Origin: Aquipseudomonas alcaligenes NBRC 14159 | GTDB lineage: Bacteria; Pseudomonadota; Gammaproteobacteria; Pseudomonadales; Pseudomonadaceae | Length of the DNA stretch: 64,000 nucleotides | Assembly: GCF_000467105.1 (NCBI RefSeq) | Contig: NZ_BATI01000016.1 | Coordinates: forward strand, 62,001-126,000 | Direction of reading: 5' to 3' | Shown here: positions 1 to 9,051 of the stretch, piece by piece | Layout: each line of letters begins with the position of its first letter | Position numbering within the stretch: the stretch's first letter is position 1 | The notes under the pieces: model-generated | The model's database searches: none | What the model was told of the DNA's origin: nothing | What the model saw: the letters and a program-made list of their open reading frames with translations, nothing else | Translations under genes and position numbers: made by a program

Positions 1-254
1 AATACATCGAGGCCTACACCGAACTGGGTCTGACCCTCGGCTCGGGCATCTACGGCGCCACCTTCTTCATGCTCACCGGCTTCCACGGCGCCCACGTGAC
101 CCTGGGCGCGATCATCCTCACGGTGATGCTGGTGCGCATCCTCAAGGGCCATTTCGATGGCGACAAGCACTTCGGATTCGAGGCGGCCAGCTGGTACTGG
201 CACTTCGTCGACGTGGTCTGGCTGGGCCTGTTTATCTTCGTCTACGTGCTCTAG
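1..254 (+). CDS. coxC: Cytochrome c oxidase subunit III, C-terminal fragment
   Basis: The reading frame is open from the left edge (first full codon at base 3) and stops at 252-254, so only about the last 83 residues are present. They contain FHGAHVTLGAI and end with YWHFVDVVWLGLFIFVYVL, the conserved C-terminal helices of heme-copper oxidase subunit III. Subunit III is an integral inner-membrane protein of the aa3-type terminal oxidase. The assembly genes just downstream (SURF1, COX15, CyoE, SCO) support the call. The start lies outside the window. Confidence 0.93.
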   Translation, partial: YIEAYTELGLTLGSGIYGATFFMLTGFHGAHVTLGAIILTVMLVRILKGHFDGDKHFGFEAASWYWHFVDVVWLGLFIFVYVL

Positions 255-260
255 GGAGGG

Positions 261-464
261 TCACCAGGTCACGTGGCTGACCAGTTGGCCGCTGTAGAAG
301 CCCCAGGCAATTAGCGCCACGGTGATGGCGGTGAGGACCACGCGAACGCTCAGCGAGTTGACCACACGCAAACCGCGGCCTTCGTCCCTGACCAGGAAGA
401 ACAGGCCGCTGAACAGGCTGACCAGGGTGGCCAGCAGCAGGAGGATGATCGCGGCCTTGAGCAT
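261..464 (-). CDS. Small twin-transmembrane protein, DUF2909 family
   Basis: A 67-residue protein with two predicted membrane helices (about residues 4-25 and 42-60) separated by a short charged stretch (VRDEGRG). This size and layout match the DUF2909 / twin transmembrane family, found in pseudomonads between coxIII and SURF1. It is read against the flanking cox genes and its stop lies 6 bases from the coxIII stop, so the two are convergent. Its role is unknown; the position suggests a link to oxidase assembly, which is inference. Confidence 0.75.
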   Translation of the reverse strand: MLKAAIILLLLATLVSLFSGLFFLVRDEGRGLRVVNSLSVRVVLTAITVALIAWGFYSGQLVSHVTW

Positions 465-532
465 GCGTGACTCCGGGGGATGGGGGAGATGGTGTGCAGT
501 TCGAGTATAGCCAGACGATTCGGGGGCAGGCC

Positions 533-1288
533 GTGACAGGCTTTCGCCCGGGCTGGTGGCCCAGCATCGCGGCGGCGCTGCTGCTGCCGTTGCTGCTTGG
601 CCTCGGGTTCTGGCAGCTGTCGCGGGCCGAGGAGAAGCGGGCGTTGCTCGCCGACTTTGCCGCCCGCGAGCATGCCGAGCCGATGAGCGTCGCCGAGCTG
701 GAGCGGCGTGCCGACCTGGCGCACCTGCGCATCCGCCTGCGCGGCCAGTTCGACGAGCAACACAGCCTGCTGCTGGATAACCGCCAGCGCGGCGGCAAGG
801 TTGGCGTCGAGCTGCTGCAACCCTTCTACGACCAGGCCTCCGGCCTGTGGCTGCTGGTCAACCGCGGCTGGCTGCCCTGGCCGGACCGGCGCACGCCGCC
901 ACAGTTCACGACTCCCGAGCAGCCGCTGGAGCTGCTGGCGCGGGTGCATGTGCCGGTTGGTGAGCCCTTCCAGTTACAGGCCGACCCCGCCAGCGGTGAC
1001 TGGCCGCGACTGATCACCGCCGTCGAGCCGGAGCAGCTGTGGCGTCAGCTCGGCCGTGGCGGTCTGGCCTACGAGGTGCGCCTGGAGCCCGGCCCCGCTG
1101 CCTACCAGGCCGAGTGGCCGCTGCTGGCCATGAGCCCGGACAAGCACACCGGCTACGCCGTGCAGTGGTTCGCCCTGGCCGCCGCCCTCGTCGGCCTCTA
1201 CCTCTATCTCGGTATCCACACTTCAAGACAATCCGCGCGGGAGAAATCGCATGAGCCCAGCCATGAGTCCGGCCCTTTCCACTCCTGA
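533..1288 (+). CDS. SURF1 family cytochrome oxidase assembly protein
   Basis: SURF1-like protein of about 251 residues: an N-terminal membrane helix running into GFWQLSRAEEK, a periplasmic domain with LDNRQRGGKVGVELLQPF and LLVNRGWLP, and a second helix near the C-terminus (YAVQWFALAAALVGLYLYL). SURF1 proteins help insert heme A into oxidase subunit I. The start is uncertain. GTG at 533 gives MTGFRPGWWPS, which fits the family; in-frame GTG 494 has a better Shine-Dalgarno (GGGGGAG, 482-488) and would add 13 residues; 467 is also possible. The end overlaps the next gene by 38 bases. Confidence 0.88.
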   Translation: MTGFRPGWWPSIAAALLLPLLLGLGFWQLSRAEEKRALLADFAAREHAEPMSVAELERRADLAHLRIRLRGQFDEQHSLLLDNRQRGGKVGVELLQPFYDQASGLWLLVNRGWLPWPDRRTPPQFTTPEQPLELLARVHVPVGEPFQLQADPASGDWPRLITAVEPEQLWRQLGRGGLAYEVRLEPGPAAYQAEWPLLAMSPDKHTGYAVQWFALAAALVGLYLYLGIHTSRQSAREKSHEPSHESGPFHS

Positions 1289-1838
1289 AGCACCGCGTGC
1301 GCGCGGGCGCTGGCAGCTGATCCTGCTGCTGCTGGTGGCCATCGGCCCGATGATCCTCGCCACCGCCATGTACCAGTGGCGCTTCTGGGTGCCGGACAGC
1401 CGCAATTACCACGGCGCCCTGATCGGCGATGGCAGCCAGCTGGCCGATATCGGCGTGCAGGGCGCCGCCCAGGAACGCTGGCAGCTGTTGGTCACCACGC
1501 CCGGCGACTGCGCCGAGGATTGCCGCCAGCTGGTGTATGCCGCCCGGCAGATCCACATCGGCCTCAATCGCGAGGCTGCCCGTGCCGCCCACGGCCTGGC
1601 AGTCAGTCGCCCACTGGCGGCCGATTACGACCAGCAGTTGCAGCGCGAATACCCGCAGCTCGGCCGCTACGTGCTGGACAGCCTGAAGTACGACAAGGCG
1701 GTGCCGGCAGGCCAGGGTGCGCAGCTGTGGATAGTCGACCCGCACGGCAACCTGGTGCTGCGTTACGACGCCAAGAGCAAGGGCAAGGACATCCTCACCG
1801 ACCTGCGCTTGCTGCTGAAGCTCTCGCAGATCGGTTAG
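1251..1838 (+). CDS. Cytochrome oxidase-associated membrane protein (unknown role)
   Basis: A 195-residue protein with one N-terminal membrane anchor (about residues 21-42) and a soluble, probably periplasmic domain. It contains two nearby cysteines in TPGDCAEDCRQLVYAARQ and later LWIVDPHGNLVLRY, which recalls the thioredoxin-like fold of SCO/SenC proteins with a variant CxxxC. A protein of this type sits between SURF1 and COX15 in pseudomonads. A role in copper or heme delivery to the oxidase is inferred from position and the CxxxC. The start is inside SURF1; ATG 1263 is an alternative. Confidence 0.72.
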   Translation: MSPAMSPALSTPEAPRARGRWQLILLLLVAIGPMILATAMYQWRFWVPDSRNYHGALIGDGSQLADIGVQGAAQERWQLLVTTPGDCAEDCRQLVYAARQIHIGLNREAARAAHGLAVSRPLAADYDQQLQREYPQLGRYVLDSLKYDKAVPAGQGAQLWIVDPHGNLVLRYDAKSKGKDILTDLRLLLKLSQIG

Positions 1839-1849
1839 GCGGCCAGCAC

Positions 1850-1857
1850 AACAACAA
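1850..1857 (+). promoter_or_regulatory. Crc/Hfq-type CA motif before ctaA
   Basis: AACAACAA fits the AAnAANAA motif bound by Hfq-Crc in pseudomonads. It directly precedes the Shine-Dalgarno GAGAGG (1858-1863) and ends 12 bases before the ATG at 1870, the usual place for translational repression by Hfq-Crc. Function is inferred. Confidence 0.45.
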
Positions 1858-1869
1858 GAGAGGCCCCGG

Positions 1870-2928
1870 ATGAGTGATCGCAAGACCCTGCCCGGCTATC
1901 GCCTGGCCCTGTTCGCCACCGCCCTGGCGGTGGTCGTGGTGCTGCTCGGCGCCTACACCCGACTGACCCATGCCGGTCTTGGCTGCCCGGACTGGCCCGG
2001 TTGCTACGGCTTCATCGGCGTGCCGATGAGCGAGCACAAGCAGGCCGTTGCCGAAGCGCGCTTCCCCGAGGCGCCGGTGGAGGTGGAGAAGGGCTGGAAC
2101 GAGATGGTCCACCGCTACTTCGCCGGCAGCCTCGGCCTGGTCATCCTCGGCCTGGCCGTGCAGGCCCTGCGTCGTCGCGGCCAGGACGGCCAGCCACTGA
2201 AGTTGCCGCTGCTGCTGCTCGGCGTGGTGATCGCCCAGGCTGCCTTCGGCATGTGGACGGTGACCCTGCAGCTCTGGCCGCAGGTGGTCACCGCGCACCT
2301 GCTCGGCGGCTTCGCCACCCTGTCGTTGCTGTTCCTTCTGTGCCTGCGCCTGTCCGCTGCGTTGCCGGTCCTGCCGGCGATATCGCGGCGGTTGCGGGCG
2401 CTGGCGGGCCTGGCCCTGCTGCTGGCCGTGGGCCAGATCGCCCTGGGTGGCTGGGTCAGCTCCAACTATGCGGCGGTGGCCTGCGTCGACCTGCCGACCT
2501 GTCACGGCGAGTGGTGGCCGGCGATGGACTTCGCCAACGGCTTCCACCTGACCCAGCACATCGGCCCCAACTACCTCGGCGGCCAGCTCGACAGCGACGC
2601 GCGCACCGCCATCCACATGACCCACCGCCTCGGCGCGCTGGTGCTCAGTCTGGTCCTGCTGCTGCTGGCCTGGCGCCTGCGTGCCGCCGGCCTCGCTCGC
2701 CTGGCCGGCCTGCTGCTGCTGGCCCTGGCCGTGCAGGTCAGCCTGGGCGTGAGCAACGTGCTGCTGCACCTGCCGCTGGCGGTGGCGGTGGCGCACAACG
2801 CCGGCGGCGCCGCGCTGCTGCTGGTACTGGTGCTGATCAACTATCGCCTGCGGGCGCATCCCCTGGCGGCGCATAGCCGGGAGCCGGCCGATCTGGCCGC
2901 CACCCGCCTCGCCCCGCTGGGTAAATAA
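1870..2928 (+). CDS. ctaA: Heme A synthase, COX15/CtaA family
   Basis: A polytopic membrane protein of 352 residues that oxidises heme O to heme A for the aa3 oxidase. The first helix is followed by the family signature [18 protein letters not shown] (about residues 29-46). Candidate heme-ligand histidines lie in later helices ([34 protein letters not shown]). It has about eight helices and the usual COX15 type 1 length. The RBS GAGAGG lies 6 bases before ATG. It is 14 bases from ctaB, so they are co-transcribed. A CA motif before the RBS suggests catabolite control. Confidence 0.95.
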   Translation: MSDRKTLPGYRLALFATALAVVVVLLGAYTRLTHAGLGCPDWPGCYGFIGVPMSEHKQAVAEARFPEAPVEVEKGWNEMVHRYFAGSLGLVILGLAVQALRRRGQDGQPLKLPLLLLGVVIAQAAFGMWTVTLQLWPQVVTAHLLGGFATLSLLFLLCLRLSAALPVLPAISRRLRALAGLALLLAVGQIALGGWVSSNYAAVACVDLPTCHGEWWPAMDFANGFHLTQHIGPNYLGGQLDSDARTAIHMTHRLGALVLSLVLLLLAWRLRAAGLARLAGLLLLALAVQVSLGVSNVLLHLPLAVAVAHNAGGAALLLVLVLINYRLRAHPLAAHSREPADLAATRLAPLGK

Positions 2929-2942
2929 GAAGGAGAGATGCC

Positions 2943-3842
2943 ATGGCTACTGTGCTGCGAGCCCACTCCGAAGCCGCCAGCTGGCGCGACTATCTGGAGC
3001 TGACCAAGCCGAAGGTGGTGCTGTTGATGCTGATCACCTCGCTGGTCGGCATGTTCCTCGCCACCCGCGCCGGCGTGCCCTGGACCGTGCTGGTGTTCGG
3101 CAACCTCGGTATCGGCCTGTGTGCCGGCGCGGCGGCGGCGGTCAACCACGTGGTGGACCGGCGCATCGACTCGATCATGGCGCGCACCCACAAGCGTCCG
3201 GTGACCGCCGGACGGGTCACGGTGCCGGCGGCGCTGGGCTTCGCCCTGCTCCTGGCGGTGGCCGGCCAGGCGCTGCTGCTGGCCTTCACCAACGAGCTGA
3301 CCGCCTGGCTGACCCTTGCCTCGCTGCTCGGCTATGCGGTGCTCTATACCGGTTTTCTCAAGCGCGCCACGCCGCAGAACATCGTCATCGGCGGCCTGGC
3401 CGGCGCCGCGCCGCCGCTGCTCGGCTGGGTCGCTGCCACCGGGCACCTGAGTGCCGAGCCGCTGCTGCTGGTGCTGATCATCTTCGCCTGGACCCCGCCG
3501 CATTTCTGGGCCCTGGCCATCCACCGCAAGGAGGAATACGCCAAGGCCGACATCCCCATGCTGCCGGTGACCCATGGCGAGCATTACACCAAGGTGCACA
3601 TCCTGCTGTATACCGCCGCGATGCTCGCCGTGACCCTGCTGCCCTATGCCATCCACATGAGCGGACCGCTCTATCTCGTGGCTGCACTGCTGCTCGGCGG
3701 GCGCTTCATGTTCTGGGCCTGGGTGCTGTACCGTGACAGCCGACCGCACGCGGCGATCAACACCTTCAAGTACAGTATCTGGTACCTGTTCCTGCTGTTC
3801 ATCGCCCTGCTCGTCGACCACTACCTGCTGCTCAACGTGTAG
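2943..3842 (+). CDS. ctaB: Protoheme IX farnesyltransferase (heme O synthase)
   Basis: UbiA-family prenyltransferase of 299 residues that adds farnesyl to protoheme to make heme O, the substrate of the upstream heme A synthase. It shows [19 protein letters not shown] at the start, the prenyl-diphosphate/Mg site [20 protein letters not shown] (about residues 68-87), and the second motif [30 protein letters not shown] (about residues 183-212). About eight to nine membrane helices are expected. An RBS (AAGGAGAG, 2930-2937) precedes ATG. Pseudomonads often carry a second copy with the cyo operon; this one belongs to the cox cluster. Confidence 0.96.
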   Translation: MATVLRAHSEAASWRDYLELTKPKVVLLMLITSLVGMFLATRAGVPWTVLVFGNLGIGLCAGAAAAVNHVVDRRIDSIMARTHKRPVTAGRVTVPAALGFALLLAVAGQALLLAFTNELTAWLTLASLLGYAVLYTGFLKRATPQNIVIGGLAGAAPPLLGWVAATGHLSAEPLLLVLIIFAWTPPHFWALAIHRKEEYAKADIPMLPVTHGEHYTKVHILLYTAAMLAVTLLPYAIHMSGPLYLVAALLLGGRFMFWAWVLYRDSRPHAAINTFKYSIWYLFLLFIALLVDHYLLLNV

Positions 3843-3866
3843 CGTGCCGAACCCAAGAGAGATTTC

Positions 3867-4505
3867 ATGAGCCGTACCCAGAAGACCGTCATCGTCCTCG
3901 CCGCCTTCGTCGCCCTGGTGCTGGGGCTTACCGTCAACAAGGTGCTGAACAGCAAGGGCGACGGCACCGACAAGGTGGCGATGCTCGATGCCGGTATCGT
4001 CCTGCTGCCGCAGAGCCGCAGCCTGCCGGGCCTGGCTCTGACCGACCAGGACGGCCAGCCGGTGCAGCTCGATCAGCTCAAGGACAAGTGGAGCCTGCTG
4101 TTCTTCGGCTACACCTTCTGCCCGGACATCTGCCCGGCGACCCTGGCGCAGCTGCGCCAGCTGCAGGGCATGCTGCCCGCCGAGGCCAAGGACAAGCTGC
4201 GCGTGGTGCTGGTGACGGTCGACCCGCACCGCGACACCCCCGAGCAGCTGAAGAAATACCTGGGCTTCTTCGATGCCGGGTTCCAGGGGCTGACCGGTGC
4301 CCAGGCCGATATCCAGAAGCTGGCCAGCGCCGTCAGCATCCCCTTCATCCCCGCGGATACCAGCAAGGAAAACTACACCGTCGACCACAGCGGCAACCTG
4401 GTCATCATCGGTCCGGATGGCAGCCAGCGTGGTTTCATCCGTGCGCCGCTGAACAACGACAAGCTGGCCGCGCAGTTGCCGCAGTTGCTGCTCAGCGACG
4501 GCTGA
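3867..4505 (+). CDS. SCO1/SenC family copper chaperone
   Basis: A 212-residue, membrane-anchored periplasmic protein (N-terminal helix about residues 6-24) with a thioredoxin fold. The copper-binding CxxxC is in FGYTFCPDICPATL (about residues 83-96) and the conserved distal histidine is in YTVDHSGNLVIIGPDG (about residue 170). SCO proteins deliver copper to the CuA centre of oxidase subunit II. It closes the ctaA-ctaB-sco cluster, 24 bases after ctaB, with RBS AAGAGAG before ATG. Confidence 0.94.
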   Translation: MSRTQKTVIVLAAFVALVLGLTVNKVLNSKGDGTDKVAMLDAGIVLLPQSRSLPGLALTDQDGQPVQLDQLKDKWSLLFFGYTFCPDICPATLAQLRQLQGMLPAEAKDKLRVVLVTVDPHRDTPEQLKKYLGFFDAGFQGLTGAQADIQKLASAVSIPFIPADTSKENYTVDHSGNLVIIGPDGSQRGFIRAPLNNDKLAAQLPQLLLSDG

Positions 4506-4530
4506 GGACAGCGCGCCAGGGAGGGCGCAG

Positions 4531-5208
4531 ATGATCGATACCCGCTACTGTTCGCGCCTGGGGGCCGGCGCCGCTTTTTGCGGCGCCCTGCTGCTGACGT
4601 TGGGTACCTCGCTGCACCCGATGCAGGCCGCGCCCTGGGACGCCGCCGCGGCCTTTGCCGAATACGCCGCCGACCACCACTGGCTGGCCAGCCATCTGAT
4701 CCAGCTGCTGGGCGTGCTGCTCGGGGTGCTCGCCCTGCTGGCGCTGAGCTGGCGCCTGCGCGCCGGCCAGTCCGGGGTCTGGGCGTTGTTCGGAGCGGCC
4801 TGCGCCCTGGCCAGCCTGGCCCTGGCTTTTGCCCTGCAAGCGGTGGATGGCGTGGCGCTGAAGTTGATGGTCGACCAGTGGGCGCACGCCGAGGAGCCAC
4901 TCAGGAGCCAGCTGTTCGCCGCCACCTTCGGCGTACGGCAGATCGAGGCGGGACTGGCCGCACTGTTCGGTCTGAGCTTTTCCATCAGTCTGCTGTTGTA
5001 TGCGCCGGCGCTGTGGCTGAGCCGCCCGGCGCCGCGTGGCCTGGCGCTCGGTGTGCTGCTGGCGGGTGGTGCCAATCTGCTGGCCGCCCTGCTGCAGGGC
5101 CACGATGGCTTCTCCGAACGAGCAATGAACTGGAGCATGCCCGCCTCGCTGCTTGCCCTGCTCTGGTTCTTCTGGCTGGCGGTCTGGCTCTGGCGCCAGC
5201 CGGAATGA
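4531..5208 (+). CDS. Unknown polytopic membrane protein
   Basis: A 225-residue, very hydrophobic protein with about six predicted helices (GAAFCGALLLTLGTSL, HLIQLLGVLLGVLALLAL, ALFGAACALASLALAF, ALFGLSFSISLLLYAPALWL, LALGVLLAGGANLLAALL, SLLALLWFFWLAVWLW). A loop has EYAADHHWLASHLIQ, with two histidines at the membrane face. I do not recognise the family. It follows the SCO gene by 25 bases with RBS GGAGGG and ends at a strong terminator, so it is probably the last gene of the cox assembly unit. A role in oxidase biogenesis is only a contextual guess. Confidence 0.6.
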   Translation: MIDTRYCSRLGAGAAFCGALLLTLGTSLHPMQAAPWDAAAAFAEYAADHHWLASHLIQLLGVLLGVLALLALSWRLRAGQSGVWALFGAACALASLALAFALQAVDGVALKLMVDQWAHAEEPLRSQLFAATFGVRQIEAGLAALFGLSFSISLLLYAPALWLSRPAPRGLALGVLLAGGANLLAALLQGHDGFSERAMNWSMPASLLALLWFFWLAVWLWRQPE

Positions 5209-5210
5209 AA

Positions 5211-5237
5211 AAAGCCCGCTCGATGAGCGGGCTTTTC
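5211..5237. terminator. Bidirectional intrinsic terminator
   Basis: A perfect 10-bp stem (AAAGCCCGCT / AGCGGGCTTT) with a 5-base loop, with A-runs on the left and T-runs on the right. It lies between the convergent membrane-protein gene and metQ and can serve both. Confidence 0.9.
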
Positions 5238-5254
5238 GTTGGCAGCTGACGCGA

Positions 5255-6034
5255 TCAGAACGCCGGGACAACGGCACCCTTGTACTGGTCGGCAATGAAC
5301 TTCTTCACTTCCGGAGTGTGCAGGGCCTTGGCCAGCTTCTGCAGATCGGCGTTGTCCTTCTTCTCGGCGGTGGTCACCAGGATGTTGACGTAGGGCGAGT
5401 CGGCGCCTTCGATCACCAGGGCGTCCTTGGTCGGGTTGAGGCCGGCTTCCAGGGCGTAGTTGGTGTTGATCAGGGCCAGGTCGACCTGAGCCAGCACGCG
5501 CGGCAGGGTGGCCGCTTCCAGTTCACGCACCTTGATGCCCTTCGGGTTCTCGGCGATGTCCTTGACGGTGGCGGTGATGCCGGCGCCGTCCTTCAGCTTG
5601 ATCACGCCGGCCTTCTGCAGCAGCAGCAGGGCGCGACCGCCGTTGGTGGCGTCGTTGGGGATCACCACCTGAGAGCCTTCGCTCAGTTCGTCGAGCTTCT
5701 TGATCTTGCTCGAGTAGGCGCCGAAGGGCTCGACGTGCACGCCGGCGATGCTCACCAGGGCGGTGCCACGCGAGGCGTTGAACTCGTCCAGGTACGGCTG
5801 GTGCTGGAAGAAGTTGGCGTCCAGGCGGCCTTCGGCAACCTGTACGTTGGGCTGTACGTAGTCGGTGAAGACCTTGATCTTCAGTTCGACGCCCTCTTTG
5901 GCCAGGGCCGGTTTGACGAATTCGAGCAGCTCCGCGTGCGGCACGGCGGTGGCCGCGACACTGATCTCGCCAGCGTGCGCGGCGGCGGAGGTGAGGGCCG
6001 CAGCGGCGGCCAGGGCAGTCAGCAGTTTCTTCAT
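5255..6034 (-). CDS. metQ: Methionine ABC transporter substrate-binding protein MetQ
   Basis: NlpA/MetQ family protein of 259 residues with a Sec signal peptide (about 1-21, cut after AAAHA). There is no lipobox cysteine, so it is probably a free periplasmic protein. Family marks are VAATAVPHAELLEFVKP, VFTDYVQPN, LDANFFQHQPYLDEFN and IPNDATNGGRALLLLQKAG. It binds methionine and delivers it to MetNI. It is the last gene of metN-metI-metQ, 77 bases after metI, with RBS AAGGAG before ATG. Confidence 0.95.
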   Translation of the reverse strand: MKKLLTALAAAAALTSAAAHAGEISVAATAVPHAELLEFVKPALAKEGVELKIKVFTDYVQPNVQVAEGRLDANFFQHQPYLDEFNASRGTALVSIAGVHVEPFGAYSSKIKKLDELSEGSQVVIPNDATNGGRALLLLQKAGVIKLKDGAGITATVKDIAENPKGIKVRELEAATLPRVLAQVDLALINTNYALEAGLNPTKDALVIEGADSPYVNILVTTAEKKDNADLQKLAKALHTPEVKKFIADQYKGAVVPAF

Positions 6035-6111
6035 GTTCAGCTCCTTGTGGGATATGGCGCGGGGTCCGACGGGTGGCCGGTCGCCCGCTGTTCTAGGTGT
6101 GGCGAAATCGT

Positions 6112-6792
6112 TTATTTGCGCGAGAAGTGGATGACCAGCCTGTCGCCGACCATCTGCAGCACCTGCACCAGGATCAGCAGGAGGATGACGGTGACCGCCA
6201 TCACGTCCGGCTGGTAGCGCTGATAGCCGTAGCGCACGGCCAGGTCGCCGAGGCCGCCGCCGCCGATCAGGCCGCTCATCGCGGTGTAGGACACCAGGGT
6301 GATGGCGGTCACGGTGGTGGCCGCGATCAGCCCCGGCAACGCCTCCGGCAGCAGGGCGCGGAAGATGATCTGCAGGGTGCTGGCACCCATCGCCTGGGTC
6401 GCCTCGATGATGCCGCGATCCACCTCTCTCAAGGCGGTCTCCACCAGGCGCGCGAAGAACGGCGTGGCGCCCACCACCAGCGGCGGGATCGCGCCGGCGA
6501 CGCCCAGCGAGGTGCCGGTGATCAGCACGGTCAGCGGGATCATCAGGATCAGCAGGATAACGAACGGCACCGAGCGCAGCACGTTCACCACCAGCGACAG
6601 CAAGGCATACAGCGCGCGCTGTTCGAACATCTGCCGCGGGCCGGTGAGGAACAGCAGCACGCCCAGCGGCAGGCCGAGCAGCACGGTGAACAGGGTGGCG
6701 CCGCCGAGCATGTTGAGGGTGTCGAGGCTGGCGTAGCCGATCTCCTGCCAGTCGACATTGGGCAGCCAGCGGGTCAGCAGGGACTCGATCAT
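6112..6792 (-). CDS. metI: Methionine ABC transporter permease MetI
   Basis: Inner-membrane permease of 226 residues with about five helices. It carries the EAA-type coupling motif [25 protein letters not shown] (about residues 148-172) that contacts the ATPase. Other family segments are [28 protein letters not shown] and [23 protein letters not shown]. The start overlaps the metN stop by 4 bases, so translation is coupled. Confidence 0.95.
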   Translation of the reverse strand: MIESLLTRWLPNVDWQEIGYASLDTLNMLGGATLFTVLLGLPLGVLLFLTGPRQMFEQRALYALLSLVVNVLRSVPFVILLILMIPLTVLITGTSLGVAGAIPPLVVGATPFFARLVETALREVDRGIIEATQAMGASTLQIIFRALLPEALPGLIAATTVTAITLVSYTAMSGLIGGGGLGDLAVRYGYQRYQPDVMAVTVILLLILVQVLQMVGDRLVIHFSRK

Positions 6793-7796
6793 CGCAGCAC
6801 CTCCAGATGCACGTCGGCGGCCTGGAAGCGCGCCAGCGCGGCGTCGATGTCGCCGCCAGTCAGGGCCAGGGTCAGCTGGCCGTAGGGGGTATCCTTGATG
6901 CGGTCGATGCGCCCGGCCAGGATGCTGTAGTCCACCCCGGTCTCGCGCGCCACGGTGCCGAGCAGCGGCGCGTAGGTGGCCTCACCCTGGAAGGTCAGGC
7001 GCAGGATGCGGCCGTCGACATGGGCGAAGTCGTCGCGCTGCTCGTTCTCGTCGACCTGCTCGTCTTCCAGCACGAAGCGGCGCGTGGTCTCGTGCTGCGG
7101 GTGGAGGAACACCTGGGCCACCGGGCCCTGTTCGACGATGCGCCCGCCGTCCATCACCGCCACCTGGTCGCAGACCCGACGGATCACGTCCATCTCGTGG
7201 GTGATGAGGACGATGGTCAGGCCCAGCTCGCGGTTGATCTCGGCCAGCAGTTGCAGGACCTGGGCGGTGGTCTGCGGGTCCAGTGCGCTGGTGGCTTCGT
7301 CGCAGAGCAGGATCTTCGGCCGGGTGGCCAGGGCGCGGGCGATGCCGACGCGCTGCTTCTGGCCGCCGGACAGCTGCGCGGGGTACTTGTCGGCATGCTC
7401 GGTGAGGCCGACTCGGGCCAGTAGTTCGGCGACGCGCTGGTTGATCTCGGCGCGGCCCAGTTCGCCAGCCAGCTCCAGCGGCATGGCCACGTTGGCGGCC
7501 ACGGTCTTCGACGACAGCAGGTTGAAGTGCTGGAAGATCATCCCGACCTGGCGACGGAAGCGGCGCAGGCCGGTGGCGTCGAGGGCGGTGACGTCCTCGC
7601 CGGCGACCAGGATGCGGCCGGCCGAGGGCTCCTCGAGGCGGTTGATCAGGCGCAGCAGGGTGCTCTTGCCGGCGCCGGAATGGCCGATCAGGCCGAACAC
7701 CTGACCCTGCTCGATGCGCAGGTCGGTGGACTGCAGGGCGGGAACGTCCCGCCCGGAGACCCGATAGGTCTTCTGGACGTGGTGGAACTCGATCAC
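6789..7796 (-). CDS. metN: Methionine ABC transporter ATP-binding protein MetN
   Basis: ABC ATPase of 335 residues. Walker A is [10 protein letters not shown] (about residues 38-47), the signature [15 protein letters not shown] (about 141-155), Walker [14 protein letters not shown], and the H-loop [12 protein letters not shown]. After the ATPase domain the C-terminal about 90 residues form the NIL (C2) domain ([25 protein letters not shown]...), which binds methionine and inhibits transport when cellular methionine is high. It is the first gene of the operon. The AT-rich stretch upstream (about 7880-7950) should hold the promoter, but I see no strong -35/-10 pair there. Confidence 0.96.
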   Translation of the reverse strand: MIEFHHVQKTYRVSGRDVPALQSTDLRIEQGQVFGLIGHSGAGKSTLLRLINRLEEPSAGRILVAGEDVTALDATGLRRFRRQVGMIFQHFNLLSSKTVAANVAMPLELAGELGRAEINQRVAELLARVGLTEHADKYPAQLSGGQKQRVGIARALATRPKILLCDEATSALDPQTTAQVLQLLAEINRELGLTIVLITHEMDVIRRVCDQVAVMDGGRIVEQGPVAQVFLHPQHETTRRFVLEDEQVDENEQRDDFAHVDGRILRLTFQGEATYAPLLGTVARETGVDYSILAGRIDRIKDTPYGQLTLALTGGDIDAALARFQAADVHLEVLR

Positions 7797-7961
7797 TGAG
7801 CGAACCTTGTGGGTACGTTGAAGGCTGTCTGCCGGCAGGCAGGTGGTGCCGGCGATTTCAGCAAGCGTAGGCGGTTGGCCGAAAGCCGGGCATTTTAGCC
7901 GCTTTGTTTATGCGGTCTTAGTCTTTATTGGCCTGAATTGCTATCAGAAAGGCATAAGCAA

Positions 7962-8013
7962 GCAGGGCGGGTACACCCCGCGGGTCTACCCGCGCGGGGT
8001 GCACCCGCCCTGC
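7962..8013. repeat. Long palindrome (REP-like) between metN and the next gene
   Basis: Two 21-base arms (7962-7982 and 7993-8013) are complementary at 20 of 21 positions around a 10-base spacer. An alternative inner hairpin CGCGGGT/ACCCGCG is also possible. There is no T-run on either side, so it is not a standard terminator. It lies 20 bases 3' of the stop of the gene at 8033 (minus). Other genome copies would make it a REP element. Confidence 0.7.
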
Positions 8014-8032
8014 ACTGTCCTGCCGCCGGAGG

Positions 8033-8998
8033 TCAGCCGTTGCTTTGCGGGCTGAGCACCAGGCGCGGCTCCTGATCCGGCTTGAGCACCGGCGAGAACT
8101 GCGGCGAGAAGCCCGGGTCGAGCTTCTTGATCCGCGCCGAGAGCAGCGCGGCGACGAAGGGATAGTCCTTGGCCTCGCGCACTTCCAGGCGTACCGCGCA
8201 GTCGAAGGCGACCACGTCGGCGGCGACCTGGTCGAGCAGGTTGCGCAGGCTGTCGCGGTCGTTGGCGTCGAGCATCGGCATGGGCACGCTGCTGCTGGCG
8301 GCGGCCGGGTCGATCAGGCGTGCACGCGGTGCGGCGGCCACGGCCGGTTTGGCGGCTTCGACCTTGGCCACCGCGGGCGCTGGGGCAGCGGCAGGTTGCG
8401 CGGCGGCAGCCTGCTGGGCTGCCTCGCGCTCGGCTGCGGCTTTCTCCTCGGCCAGCTGCTGCTGGCGGGCGCGCTCGGCCTCTTTCCTGGCGATGGTCGC
8501 TTCGGCCTCGCGCAGGCGGCGTTCGACATCCTCGCGCCGCTCCTCGGGGGCTTTCGCCTCGGCAGGCTTGGCCACCGGCTGTGGCTTGGCTGCCGCGACC
8601 GGCGCCGCTGCCGGCTTGGCGCTGCCGCCCTCGGCGACGACGGCCTGATACTGCTGGCGGAATGTCGGAGAGGTGGCGGCCAGGTGGCGCTCGCCCTTGG
8701 CCAGGGTGGCGCCGGCGCCGGCCTTGTCGCCGGCCTGCAGTTGCTGGCGGCCCTGCTGCAGGTAGGCGCTGGCCAGCTCACGCTGGTACTGGCCGATGCG
8801 CACATCGTTGCTCGCGGTGCGCTGGCGCAGGGCGTCCAGGCCGGCTTCAGCGGCCTGCAGCTCGCCACGGGCGATCTGCGCCGACACCTGGTTGAAGCCT
8901 TCGACCAGCTCGTCCACGGTCCAGTAGTCGGCGCGGGCTTCGCCCAGCAGCAGGCTCAGGGCGAGCACTGCAAGATAACGGTTGCTTGGCTTGTTCAT
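8033..8998 (-). CDS. Exported Ala/Lys/Glu-rich coiled-coil protein (PA5502-like)
   Basis: A 321-residue protein with a signal peptide (about 1-23, cleavage after EARA). An N-terminal helical domain (DYWTVDELVEGFNQVSAQIARGELQAAEAGLDAL...) is followed by an Ala/Pro/Lys linker, a strong coiled coil (about residues 160-215, RREDVERRLREAEATIARKE...) and a C-terminal domain ending EPRLVLSPQSNG. I do not recognise a function. The same gene position (between znuB and metN) is occupied in P. aeruginosa. The ORF is open far upstream, but MNKPSN at 8996-8998 followed by the signal peptide is the sensible start. It is 53 bases downstream of znuB on the same strand. Confidence 0.75.
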   Translation of the reverse strand: MNKPSNRYLAVLALSLLLGEARADYWTVDELVEGFNQVSAQIARGELQAAEAGLDALRQRTASNDVRIGQYQRELASAYLQQGRQQLQAGDKAGAGATLAKGERHLAATSPTFRQQYQAVVAEGGSAKPAAAPVAAAKPQPVAKPAEAKAPEERREDVERRLREAEATIARKEAERARQQQLAEEKAAAEREAAQQAAAAQPAAAPAPAVAKVEAAKPAVAAAPRARLIDPAAASSSVPMPMLDANDRDSLRNLLDQVAADVVAFDCAVRLEVREAKDYPFVAALLSARIKKLDPGFSPQFSPVLKPDQEPRLVLSPQSNG

Positions 8999-9051
8999 TA
9001 TGTGACCCGCTGGTTCTGTTTCGTTTTGGGCTGGGCAAAAAACGCCCAATC

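Noticed and set aside
7850..7960. Methionine riboswitch or S-box upstream of metN
   Set aside because: No SAM-riboswitch core or terminator/antiterminator pair is visible, and the NIL domain of MetN already gives methionine feedback.
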